From Isoetes taiwanensis (lineage: Eukaryota; Streptophyta; Lycopodiopsida; Isoetales; Isoetaceae): a DNA stretch of 64,000 nucleotides. The stretch is taken from contig JAJEKV010000009.1 of assembly GCA_021234155.1 (NCBI GenBank), positions 12,406,546 to 12,470,545 on the forward strand. Reading direction: 5' to 3'. Below, piece by piece: positions 32,581-43,151 of this stretch. The notes under the pieces are model-generated. The model searched no databases and was not told the DNA's origin. It worked only from the letters and a program-made list of their open reading frames with translations. Numbering within the stretch: position 1 is the stretch's first letter; every line of letters starts with the position of its first letter. Position numbers and translations under genes: made by a program.

Positions 32581-33561
32581 TTGAGTTCCCACAGCCCAGT
32601 TCGTTGGCGCAGATTTTGCAATCAGCTTCAGCCCTGTTTGTTTGCTTGGGACCACTGCGCCCATATCCCATGGCTAAGCGTGACCTTTACTCGAGCAGAT
32701 CTTCTGCGTGTCACATGGCTTGAACATTTCCAGCTTTCAGAATTTGATCTAATAAATCAGCATGCCTCACTTCAAGCACGGATTCTTCCGCTCCTGCCCT
32801 CGGCAGACCAGCATTTCCTTCTGGATACCTTGCAGAAAGCATCTCTTGCAGGCCCCATCATTTCCTTGGACGCTAAGCTCCTATTCCAGATACTGAATCT
32901 GCTTTACTCCACCATCTTGGAAGCAGGTACCTTGCAGTCATCTCCCTCCTCTTGCCCAAAATCCTATACTGATGCCCAAACCCAGACCCTCGTGAGCACA
33001 GGTATTGATGACGGAGTGGAAACAGAGGCTTGTAGGACTGCCGATGTGGAGGTGATTGATATAGATCATGATGACACACAAGAGCAAGCACAGGAGCACA
33101 GTCCCATGCAGGAGGATCCTAGGAACACGCAGTCGGCAGAATTTGCTCGGGCAGCAATAGACAGAAACTTGAATTTGCGCATTGTCGGGCTGCCAGAGAT
33201 AAGTCCTGCCTTAGATGTAGAGCAGGCAGCTAACTTCTTCACAGAGATTATGCATATTCCAAGGCCCGCCATGGTTTCAGCGTGCAGGGTTGGGGCTCAG
33301 AGGCCAGATCGACCCCGCCATATCGTCGTGCAGTTCAATAGCCCACGGGACAGGCTGTACGTCCTTCAGCATGGAAGTCATCTGAAAGACACCCAGTTCT
33401 CAGTTCAAGAGGATCTCTCTCCGCTCCAGCTGACCAGACGGCGCCAGGAGCTATGTAAGGTGCGAGAGGCTAGACTCCAGTGGAAATGGGCAGTGTACCG
33501 GGGAGGCACAGCGATCGTCCGAGACCAGTGGCCTCAGAACCCATGGTTTGGTTATGTTTAG
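32581..33561 (+). CDS. LINE ORF1-like RNA-binding protein
   Basis: An open frame of 326 codons. Its C-terminal third resembles L1-type ORF1 proteins: NLRIVGLPEISPALDVEQAA opens an RRM-like fold and RDRLYVLQHGSHLKDTQFSV closes it. SPLQLTRRRQELCKVREARL then matches the basic C-terminal domain. The N-terminal half is less conserved and may begin further upstream. ORF1 proteins coat LINE RNA. The frame is followed by about 190 bp ending ATAAAAATGTATCTTATCTT, a LINE-like 3' end, with no ORF2 between. This is therefore a deleted or non-autonomous copy, but its ORF is intact. Confidence 0.65.
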   Translation: MSSHSPVRWRRFCNQLQPCLFAWDHCAHIPWLSVTFTRADLLRVTWLEHFQLSEFDLINQHASLQARILPLLPSADQHFLLDTLQKASLAGPIISLDAKLLFQILNLLYSTILEAGTLQSSPSSCPKSYTDAQTQTLVSTGIDDGVETEACRTADVEVIDIDHDDTQEQAQEHSPMQEDPRNTQSAEFARAAIDRNLNLRIVGLPEISPALDVEQAANFFTEIMHIPRPAMVSACRVGAQRPDRPRHIVVQFNSPRDRLYVLQHGSHLKDTQFSVQEDLSPLQLTRRRQELCKVREARLQWKWAVYRGGTAIVRDQWPQNPWFGYV

Positions 33562-33757
33562 CTCATATGCATGTGTTTGCACACTTATTATCATTTCTGT
33601 TATGTTTTGTTATGTTCATATTTTTCCTTTGTCATGGTGATCGGGCTTATGCCCCATCTTTTGTAATTTTTGGGCTTCTGCCCTCTTTTCTTGTATGGGT
33701 CCCATAACCCTTTGGGTTTTCGCGGACGATAAAAATGTATCTTATCTTACCATACTC
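33562..33757 (+). mobile_element. 3' UTR of the LINE copy
   Basis: It contains GGTCCCATAACCCTTTGGG and ends GATAAAAATGTATCTTATCT, after which the repeated flank (CATGCCTTGTCATCG) resumes. The end of the copy is inferred from this return. Confidence 0.5.
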
Positions 33758-33759
33758 AT

Positions 33760-34535
33760 GCCTTGTCATCGTCCATAATTTTTGCAAAGAAAGAAGTTTT
33801 GCTTGCTCTTTTTATGCCACCTCATTATTCCTAGAGCCATATCATTGTCATGTCACCTTATGTGCCATTATTCTACTCTGAATTGCCACTCTGCTCCAAC
33901 AAAGCAGATTTCAACTACAATCTATGGAAACCTACGACGACAAGGCGACTTCAGCTTGAAGATTTCTCGGTAGAGACACACATCTCACATTCTCAGACCA
34001 GATCCCTATCATTTGAATGCAAATGGATGAAATGATGCAATGAGGCCTGGTTAATCTTATACACTGTGACAAGACTGCAATTTGATGGGCTTAAGAAAAG
34101 GATGAAGAACTTAAATGGAGTCTGCATCTCTAGCTCCCGTATTATTGCATAGATAGGGCATGGCACAAATCTATAAATCTCCCCAGTGCCAAAACTTATT
34201 GTATGTAACTTATGGCATGAGGTTCGACAATTGTTATTTTTGCAATTTCCATGAGATGAGTGAAGAAAACTAAATTTTGCAAAAATTGACATGGAATATG
34301 ATGGTGTGGTTTCCTCCTTTTTAACTTCATCTAAATCATTAGAATTACACTTGATATAAATTTCTAAAATATATCAATGTGCAGGTATGATGATCCATTA
34401 ACTAGGGGCATGTTTAAGCCACATGTTACATTTGAGCCTATGAGGCATGTTTGAGCCACATGTTACGTTTGGGCGAAGGTAGCATATTCTAGCATAGGGG
34501 CATGTTTGAGCCTACGGGCACAACATTTTCACCAT
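33760..34535. other. Transposon interior without a gene
   Basis: It contains repeated words GGCATGTTTGAGCC and ACATGTTACGTTTG at about 34405-34515, which recur once at about 42260 near the right arm. No gene is supported. Confidence 0.45.
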
Positions 34536-34539
34536 AAAA

Positions 34540-35215
34540 AAATAACATACGAATCTCATCATGTGTGGTGTGTGTCTGATAATGGATTGTCATGACTCGT
34601 CATATAGATCCCAAGGGGATGATGCTGAAGTGGATTCTTCAATACTTGCTCAATGTCATCCCATAACCCCTTTGGCAAACCCGGTCCCCAGACCTCACAA
34701 CCATACAACACTATTGACTGTACAAGAGCAAAAAAGAGTTCTATTTTCAAAGGCCTTTACCATATGTGAATCTTTCTACATTGGCTTTGCAACGCATATA
34801 AAGCTATACATGTATTCCATCTATGATTTCAATGAACCGTCAAGCCCAGATATTTGTAGGATTCATACACCTGAATGCATTCTCCATTATATTGCAACTG
34901 AAATTCCTACTTAAGAACCCCCATTGCCATGATTTTTTGTTTATCCAAATTCACCTACATCTCAATGTGAACACAAAACAAAGCCAATGCATCAAACTGC
35001 TTTTGCATATGTGCTAGCATGTGGGCAAAAATCACTACATCATCGGCATACATCAATAGTCGAACTACATAACCATGTATGCTTGTCCCCTCTCCTCCAT
35101 TTAATTCAAGCCATTCTTCCAGGCTATCTATGAACAACCCAAACAAGGTTGGAGATAGTGGGCTTCCCTCAATTTGTCTCCCTCAATTTGTCTCTGATGA
35201 TTTTTTACTATATTT
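34540..35215 (-). pseudogene. LINE reverse transcriptase fragment
   Basis: On the minus strand, LFGLFIDSLEEWLELNGGEG is followed by VRLLMYADDVVIFAHML, which contains the catalytic YADD box of a LINE reverse transcriptase (about 35050-35030). After several stops and a frame change comes LFFALVQSIVLYGCEVWG (34559-34750), the thumb-adjacent segment typical of plant LINEs. The fragment lacks both ends. It lies on the opposite strand to the ORF1 copy and is a separate insertion or fragment. Confidence 0.8.
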
Positions 35216-35219
35216 ATGA

Positions 35220-36170
35220 CCAGTTATAATATGATCTTTTGATCCCGATTTCAATGACATTCTCTACTAAGATTGATTCAAAATTTATCTAATACATTGT
35301 TCAAGCTTTTTTCAACTTAAATATTTTACCTATGCATGTTTCTATATTCAAAATCCAAGGTTGACTAGTAGCCATCTCTCTTAGCAACCATTAGTACTTT
35401 GTATGCTTTGAAAGTTTCAAAAATAAACCAGTCCAAACTCATATTGCACACTTTTGCATGCTATCTGAGACTGTTCTTGACTGTTTTTTGCAAATCATTG
35501 CACAAAAAATATTTCTTCTGGTCCAAATTGCAATTTCATCACTTGCCTCATATTACAACTCCGTTTGGCACACTCCAGCTTTGGAATTTCTCAAAACTCC
35601 GTTGACAACTCAAAATCCTTATTTCTGATCACTGTTTGCAATTTGACATTCATTGACCAAATTTTGTCCCGACTTAGAACTCGAAAGAATTAGCCAAGGT
35701 TTTCACCATTGCTTCTCAACAATTTTTCTCTACCAGTGTAAGCAATCAATACACAAGGATCAGTTTATCTCTGCATGCCATCTCGATTTGAGTACTGCTA
35801 CCATTTTCTGGAAACCGCATTAAGTTCAAAGACCTCTATCGATACACTTTCAACGATAAGTGGGGTGGTTTTGCTCTGGTGGACATTCTCTCCACTGAGT
35901 TATTAGTCCCCATTTCTATGGATAATAAAGGCTGAAGTCCTTCAAAAAAAAAAATAATAATGGGTCTTGAACTATTACAATGCAGTCTTTTTTTAACTAT
36001 TTTACATTAGGAATGGATGTCCAACATTGCAATGCATAACCTTATTAATAAGAATATTAAGCACACAAAGGAGCACATCTACTTCAACTATTGTTCATCA
36101 CAATCTCATGTGTCTATACATCACTGATCTCAACTCCAAATTAAAGTTCATGATTTGGGAGAAGAATGTT
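35220..36170. other. Transposon interior without a gene
   Basis: AT-rich sequence. At about 35885-35965, TCTATGGATAATAAAGGCTGAAGTCC runs into an A-rich tail, which looks like the 3' end of a retroposed transcript or LINE, though no coding part is visible. Confidence 0.4.
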
Positions 36171-36209
36171 GGACCAGCTTTCTCAATAATTTTAAAACTC
36201 CAGGAGACA

Positions 36210-36985
36210 GACCTCAGAAAGGTTGCCGAGGCAACCTTTCCTACCAATCCTCCTCCGAGAGGGCAAATGCTAATGCCCCCCTCCTGGAGCTCAGTTTCCC
36301 TATCTAACCGTTGAATCCGACGTTCAAGTAACCTGCTTCGAGCAGGTTCAAAAAAATCCAAGATTCGTCCGGGAGAACTTATCAAACCGCGAAGCGTGCT
36401 GCGATCGACCGTGTAGAAACCCAAGTGTTTTGTCGTTCGGGCAGTACAAAGGCTCTGGAATGGAGATTCGACTTCGTCATGTCGTCTGGAACGGTGAAAT
36501 TACCCTAGGGACCAAGTTACACAATCATTTTTGGTAACGAAAGAAACTAGAACCCTCTACATGGCAGTATTCCGCAGCAACCTCTTAGGCCAATTGACTA
36601 TGAATGTGTTGGAGATGAGCTACTTTGGCGCTTCTTGGAGAAGGGGTGGTCTTCTGCACACGAAACTTGTTGTGCAAGATCCTGGCCGAATCTGACTAGG
36701 ATATGGCCTCCAAAACATAAACCCTGTGTGTTGCTAGGTTATTGAAGGGTTTACATTATGGAGGTCGAGTTTTAGTTGGTTGCATATGGGACATGGTCGA
36801 GAAGCTGCAATTGAAAACACGAAGCAATAGGAACTGACGGAATGGGGTTTGGATTTATCCTCCTCCCAGTGTGGCAATTAGAAATCAAGAGCGTCTTTTG
36901 CAGTAGCAAAGTTATTTGTGATCGTTCGGGATGCCCAATAGATCCAAACTCTGTTATTTCAGTTGCCATGGCTCCGCATGTATGT
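36210..36985. repeat. Arm 1 of a large inverted duplication
   Basis: Roughly 0.75 kb, matched in inverted orientation by 39655-40530. Shared landmarks include AACCTGCTTCGAGCAGGTTC, GGAGATTCGACTTCGTCATG, TTGGAGAAGGGGTGGTCTTC and TTTGGATTTATCCTC. Differences include an insertion of about 170 bp in the other arm near 39960-40130. No coding function is supported; it looks like part of a non-coding DNA transposon. Confidence 0.8.
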
Positions 36986-37190
36986 TTAGAAAAGAGCATT
37001 TAGTTATCCTAAAAAACGACCATGTTTTGGCCTCCGAAAAGTAAACCCTATGTGTACCTAGGTTATTGTAGGGTTTACCTTTCGCAAGGCCAAAACGTGG
37101 TCATTTTCTTGGATAACTAGGTGCACCTTTTCTAAATATGTATGCGGAGCCATAGCAACAAAAATAACTGTGACGAGCCTGCCGAGTTGA
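36945..37190. repeat. Palindrome of about 245 bp at the inner end of arm 1
   Basis: Centred near 37063, the sequence folds back on itself: GTTGCCATGGCTCCGCATG on the left pairs with CATGCGGAGCCATAGCAAC-like sequence on the right. GTTTTGGCCT and TAAACCCTA pair closer to the centre. The arms carry few mismatches. It represents two element ends fused head to head. Confidence 0.75.
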
Positions 37191-37194
37191 CAAT

Positions 37195-39650
37195 CCTGGC
37201 AACTCGGGATCTTGTCAATACTTGAGGTAAGATCAAGGTTGATATGAAAACTCTTAACCAATTAATAGTGGTGAAGAATTTAATCTTCCAAAAATAATGG
37301 AGAATGATTCCTATATATATCTAATATCCAACAAATAATATAGTTAAAGAGAAATACATCCATAATGCATTTATTCAAAACCAAAGCTAAGATTCATCTT
37401 CTGGAAAACTCCAACTCAGCCACGATCCTGAACCGTACCACTGCTACTGGCCCGAGCACCACCTTGCTCAATCACTGCATGCACTCAAAGGGGTTAGTCC
37501 TCGTGACTAAGTGGGGATCCCATAGCTGCCTCTGCATGCATAAAACATCTTGAAGGTCTTGGATAACAAACATAAACAACTCAAAGACACAAGAACCTAT
37601 GGTGCAATGCTAGACTATGACAATAAAGAAAACATCATGAACATCAAGAGCAAAGAACATAACCAGAGTACCAAACCATCATAAACAAACTCCGAGACAA
37701 TGGATAGCTCAGCCAGCCTACATACAGGCCCTGTTAGCATCATGTTGCCCAGCCAGCTTACATTCCAAGCCCTGTAGCGGGTGGTGGGGTGAACCTCGTA
37801 TACGCATACCCTCTCAGCCCGCGTCTGGCACTGGGGGACCTCTTACCATGGGAGTTCACAAGAGTTGACTGACGTAGCAATCCCGGCCAGGAGAACTAAC
37901 GCCCGGTGTCACAGAGCACAAATACAAAGAACATATAACAAGTCATGTCGGAACAACCCAGGCCACCGAACCTGGAAGTCCGACCCCGGAGGTTCCAAGT
38001 ACATACATAATATCAAAAACGACAGTGGAACAATTCAAAGACCATGACGTGTGTTCATTAGAGAATTTACTATAATGTGCCTAGATCATACTCTTAGCCC
38101 TCGTCGAGGTTGCCCATACAACCTAATCATGCCGAAGTAGCTAGATCGATGATGAAAACCATAATGACAACTCAAATGTTGATGTAGCGTGCTCAAATTA
38201 CCCCTGTAAGGTCGATGCAGTACTCACTTCACCAAATTATTTACTTAAACTCCCTTAGGTATGGTTTCAAGGGTTTAAGTTTTAAAATTCCACTTCTTAC
38301 CTAATGAATAAATTGCGCATTCAGACTGGCGCCTCCAACTTATGCTTTTCCTGCTTAAAAATCCATGGGTTCCCCTGACCGCAACTGCCTGGAACTTCCA
38401 TCAAGCAGCTCCCAGGCAAGCCCCATCTCTAGAAACAAACCGATACCATTACCTTGGTTATCTAGTTATAAATTAAAACATCTATTCATTCTTAACATAT
38501 TCTCCCCAATCTTCATGCTCGGATCTTCCCTGCCGGCTAAATCCTTCCTTTGCCTTAAGCCAAAATTGCAAGCCAACTATATCCTTGGTTATTTAGCTTT
38601 GTAATTTAATAGGCAAACAATTTGACAAGACAACAAAATGAACTCCAAGTATAAACAACAAAGAAAATAGAAAACAAACCCAAAAGTTACAGAAACGAAA
38701 ATACAGACTTCGGCCTCTTTGGGCTTTGGATCCTGCATCGATCCTCCCTATACTAGTGACCCACAACTAAATCGACATGTTCTAGGCTCAAATCGACCCA
38801 TTCCAGGTCGTTTCCAAGTGTTCTGACCGATTCTTCCCAGGTGACGGTTTTGTAGCAGCTCCAAAACTCTGCACATATAATTTCTCTGTTAAACCCCAAT
38901 TCGGCTCCTTAAGAGCAATTTCGACCTGATCTGGTATCAATCAGAAGGCCGTTGGATTTAGTTCGGCAGCTCTGGAAAACCCTTGATCTCCCTAATTCAC
39001 TGCTGCCCAGGACAGCTCAGTCCTTCTATGGCCCAAATCGGCCCTTTTCATGAAATTCCAGCCGGATCTAAGCATATGATTCCTGGCTTTGATACAGCAA
39101 TCGACATCCTTTTCCTGTCTGCTCTTCTTATATTTAACTAGTTCCAGCCTGAGAACAATTCCAATCTATCTTTCAAGCTTGCCGAAGCCTTGTAATTTCT
39201 GTCATGTTGCTCTATGGATCACCTCAAGTAATTCTAAGATACCTGCATATTCAATCTCGCCTCACAGGCTTTACCAGAGCCTCGGCAATTCCAACCGTAG
39301 CTAACACAGAAGAAATCTACCATCCAAACATTCAAAAGCATGTACGAATTATTCTTGGCAGCCTATGCAACCACAACTTGAATCCACAAAATCCAAAACC
39401 CCACCTGAAAATTAGAGAGATCAATGTTGAATCTTCAAGCTCCGGATTCCACAGCTCTGATGCAACTCCTCCAAAAAGCACGGCCTCTACTCCACGTCTC
39501 CAAAAAGCTAATAATTCCTTTCTCAATTTGCCTCTTTAATTTATAAAGCTTTTGCTTATTTTTAGTTCTGCATGCATGTTCTATTCTGCATGCATGTTAA
39601 ACATGTATATACGTACATGAGTACGTATACTGGCCCATCAAGTAGCCAGG
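37195..39650. other. Spacer between inverted arms, no gene
   Basis: It includes a GC-rich part at about 37700-38000 with CAGCCAGCCTACATACAGGC and CAGCCAGCTTACATTCCAAG repeated in tandem. That part resembles LTR or retrotransposon debris, but I cannot place it. At about 39568-39600 TTCTGCATGCATGTT is repeated. No open frame carries a recognisable domain. Confidence 0.4.
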
Positions 39651-39654
39651 ACTG

Positions 39655-40530
39655 TTACAATAACAGAGTTTGGATCTATTGGCCATCCCGAATGATCCCA
39701 AACAATTTTGCTACTGCAAAAGGCGCTCTTGACGTCTAATTGTCACACTGGGATGAGGATAAATCCAAACCCCATTCCATCAATTCCTATTCCTTCGTGT
39801 TTTCAACTGCAGCTTCTCGACCATGCCCAAGTGCAACCGACTAAAACTCGACCTCCATAACGTAAACCCTTCAATAACCTAGCAACACACAAGGTTTATG
39901 TTTCGGAGGCCATATCCTCATCAGATTCGATCAGGATCTTGCATAATGTCATCAGGTGCAGGGAGGGTGTTGACGCCAGAAGATGGACCCTTAAAAAACC
40001 ATCCACCATGCAGTTCACCCCAAAAGTCCTCTTCCGAAGGCCCCTGGCCATGGACGTGCAACTCTCCCACTCCAGAACTGTGAATTGACTCTGCCAATGG
40101 ACTCAAAACTTCAATATTACCCTGAGGACCAAGTTTCGTAGGCAGAAGACCACCCCTTCTCCAAGAAGCACCAAAGTAGCTCATGTCCAACACGTTCGTA
40201 GTCAATTGGCCTAAGAGGATGCGGAATACTGCCATGTAGAGGATTCGTGTTTCTTTCATTGCCAAAAATGACCATGTAACTTGGTCCCTAGAGTAATTTT
40301 GCCATTCTAGACGACATGACGAAGTCGAATCTCCATTTCGGAGCCTTTGTACTGCCCGAATGACAAAACAATTGGGTTTCTACAAGGTCGACCGCAGGAC
40401 ATTTCACGGTTTGATAAGTTCTCTCGGACCGATCTTGGATTCTTTTGAACCTGCTCGAAGCAGGTTACTTGAACGGCAGATTCAAGGTCGGATAGGGAAA
40501 CCGAGCTCCAGAAGGGGGGGACATTGGCAT
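39655..40530. repeat. Arm 2 of the large inverted duplication
   Basis: The inverted partner of 36210-36985, beginning AATAACAGAGTTTGGATC and ending near AGCTCCAGAAGGGGGGG. It is longer than arm 1 because of an extra segment around 39960-40130 containing CATGGACGTGCAACTC. Confidence 0.8.
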
Positions 40531-40536
40531 TTGCAA

Positions 40537-41118
40537 ATTCACACACGCTATCTTGAGGCAAGAACTGGAAAAGCAAAGTAACACAAAATAAAGTCAAGAG
40601 TCTTCATCCTCAAACAAAATAGAAATGAAAAAAAGTTACTATAATGCTTCATCTACATAATTTATTTGACATATAGTTCAATGTAAATTACTTGATGCAA
40701 AGATGTAGACTAATGCAAATGTACTTCTATGCACACATAGCTTTGACATCCATGCATCTAGATTCTCTGCTTCCCCACGAACTGGAGTACTATCAAGTTG
40801 AGCCACAGTCTACAAACGAATGTAAATAATGTCTGAGAATACATAGCCAACAGCAAGTATGAAGTGATCTGCAAATTTCAAACCTACTGCTTGATGTTGT
40901 TTTACGTCCTGGCTATATTTCTTAACTGTAACATAGTGTGTGTACAGCTCTAGATCTCCAAACAACCTTCTCAGTTTCCTCAAGAAGCTGGATAGGGGAT
41001 ATTTTAGCAAATTCATACACCCTATCTTGAGGCAAGAACTGGAAAAGCAAAGTAACACAAAATAAAGTCAAGGGTCTTCATCCTCAAACAAAATAGAAAT
41101 GAAAAAAAGTTACTGTCA
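40537..41118. repeat. Direct repeat pair of about 108 bp
   Basis: A segment containing CTATCTTGAGGCAAGAACTG and ending GAAAAAAAGTTACT occurs at about 40540-40648 and again at about 41015-41116, almost identical. The second copy ends exactly where the CACTA terminus begins at 41119. The duplication therefore marks either the insertion point or a later rearrangement. Confidence 0.8.
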
Positions 41119-41475
41119 CTACAAGAGAATGACTGTTAGGCGTCAGAAAAATCGTTAGACTGTCTAAAAAGATTTGACTTGACGTTTATACTGATGAAAA
41201 TACTGATGAATAACTCTCTGACGCATTTTTTGACGATTTTGCGTCAGAACATTCGTCACATCAATCGTCAGATTATTCGTCAGATCTTGCGTCAAATATA
41301 TCATCAGGCTATTCGTCAAAAACTATTCGTCAAAAGTTTCGTCAGGTGAAACGTTAGCTTTTACGTCAGAAATTTTCATCAGTTTTTTCGTCAGACATAT
41401 CGCCAGGCATTGCGCCAGACATATCGTCATAAGATTCGTCAGAAAAATCGTCAGATATTTCGTCAGAAAGTTCAA
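41119..41475 (+). mobile_element. One end of a canonical CACTA transposon
   Basis: The sequence starts CACTACAAGAGAATGACTG, the classical plant CACTA terminus. It is followed by about 350 bp of some 20 degenerate units of the type CGTCAGAAAAAT or TCGTCAGATATTT, the subterminal transposase-binding array. No inverted partner was found to the right, so it is truncated, or its other end lies beyond a later rearrangement. It lies inside the giant CACAA element. Confidence 0.8.
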
Positions 41476-41479
41476 ATTT

Positions 41480-42365
41480 TTTATGAATATAGTTCTAATT
41501 ATAACTTTTGATCCAGGAGTCCGTTTTGGATGGAATTTGATGTGTTAGAAAGCTCTCTTTGTGATCTGTCTAATGATATATAGTATGGGGGCTATTTCTT
41601 CATATAGCCTAGAATGATAGGAAGCTCTTCATATAGCCTAGAATGAGAGCTGAAACCTGATATTGGCTTCAATGCCTCTTTTAAATGCTAGGTGTTTTGC
41701 AAAAGCTCGCATTTGTCTCCTTGAGATGACTTTGGTATGCCTTGCTCCTTTTACTTTAATGGTATAGCCATTTTTATGAAATCAAGGATGCTACAATTTC
41801 GGCCGGATAAAACATTTCTGCACTCTACACTGTCTATGTGTGTGCTCAAAATTGGTAAATTTGAATTGACAAGATATTTCAGGTTCGAATTTCATTTATT
41901 CTTTACAATACAATGGCAAGTTTGGAATACATACTACAGGGGTGCATAATACATATTCAAGTAAATACACTGAGGTTCTTGCTCATACTATGGGATCTTA
42001 ATGTTTTCTTAAACTTAGAGATGATGAATGGCTTGAATGCCTAGTTGAGGAAGGATTTTATTGCATGGCCATAATAATATTCTAAAATTGGAAAGTCATG
42101 GCTTTTAGCTTTGGAAAGAGAGGCAAAGAGTTTTTTATTTTTGGCAACCATTGCCACCACTATGGAAAAAATACAGCATGGGGTCTCGTACCACCACGGG
42201 AAACATACACCATAGCATTGGGCTCTAGAATAAACTCCAATTGTTCCATGTTGGGGCCACGTGGCATGTTTGAGCCACCTTGGATCTAACTGTTGAAGGT
42301 ATTTTCCATGAATGTACAACAATATGTTATATTCCCAAATTTAAGCACACAAACAATATTCCAAG
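41480..42365. other. Transposon interior without a gene
   Basis: No domain is recognised. The first part (to about 41700) may still belong to the truncated CACTA element. Two short frames at 41737-41949 and 42041-42322 are unsupported. Confidence 0.4.
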
Positions 42366-42369
42366 TGGT

Positions 42370-43110
42370 GGTGCTTTGCTTAAGATAAAGCCTAAAAAAA
42401 AACTCAAAAAAACCATACTTCCTTAAGAAATAGCTACTTAAAAACTACACCTAGTTATAAACCACACCACTTCAGAAAACCACACTTCTTAAAAAAACCA
42501 CCACTTAAAAACTACATCTACTGATAAACTACACCTCAAAAAACCATACTTAGCTACTTAAAAACTGCACCTAGTTATATAAGCCACACCTCAAAAAAAC
42601 CATACTTCTTAAAACGTAGCTACTTCATTAAAAAACAGCCATTTAAAAACTATACCCACTTATAAACCACACTTTAAAAAACCATATTTCTTTAAAAAAC
42701 AGCTATTTAAAAACTACACTTACTTATAAACCACACCTCAATTAAAAAAATCACACCACTTCAGAAAACTATACTTCCTTAAAAAACAACCACTTTAAAG
42801 CTACACCTCCTTATAAACCACACCTCAAAAAACTACACTTCCATAAAAAACAACTACTTAAAAACTACACCTAGTTATAAACCACACCTCAAAAAACAAC
42901 GCCTTCTTAAAAACAACACGCTCTTTAAAAAAAGAACAGCACTTCCTTTAAAAAACCACACCTTAAAAAAAGACCACACCTTCAAAAAAAAGAAAACTAT
43001 AGCTCCTTAAAAAAAACTACACCGCCTTCTTAATAAACCACACCTCCACATAACCACATGTAGATTTTTTTGAACAACGACATGTGGTCTTTTTTTTCTG
43101 TTGTTTTTAA
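42370..43110. repeat. Right subterminal array of the giant transposon
   Basis: About 0.75 kb of degenerate units such as TTATAAACCACACCTCAAAA and CTACTTAAAAACTACACC. In the reverse direction these are GTGGTTT- and GTAGTTT-rich like the left array. The mirror-image composition is what links the two ends 17 kb apart. Confidence 0.8.
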
Positions 43111-43151
43111 GTGTGGACCCAGAATTGGGGTGGTTGTGAAACACTATGTAC

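Larger units (their letters stand above)
25533..43138. mobile_element. Giant 17.6-kb TIR DNA transposon (CACAA ends) in an intron
   Basis: CACAACCACCCCAAT at 25533, continuing for 27 bp as CTGGGTCCACA, is repeated in inverted orientation ending at 43138, with one internal mismatch. Flanking triplets are AGA and AAA, close to a 3-bp target duplication. The subterminal regions are complementary arrays: GTGGTTTTT/GTTGTTTTC words at the left, AAAAACCACAC/AAAAACAAC words at the right. CAC ends, a 3-bp duplication and repetitive subterminal regions are the signature of the CACTA (EnSpm/CMC) superfamily, although the usual CACTA end is CACAA here. No transposase was seen, so it is non-autonomous. 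It carries captured gene fragments and secondary insertions. Confidence 0.85.

Noticed and set aside
37726-38000. Solo LTR or Copia fragment
   Set aside because: It looks like retrotransposon debris, but neither TG...CA borders nor a target duplication could be found.
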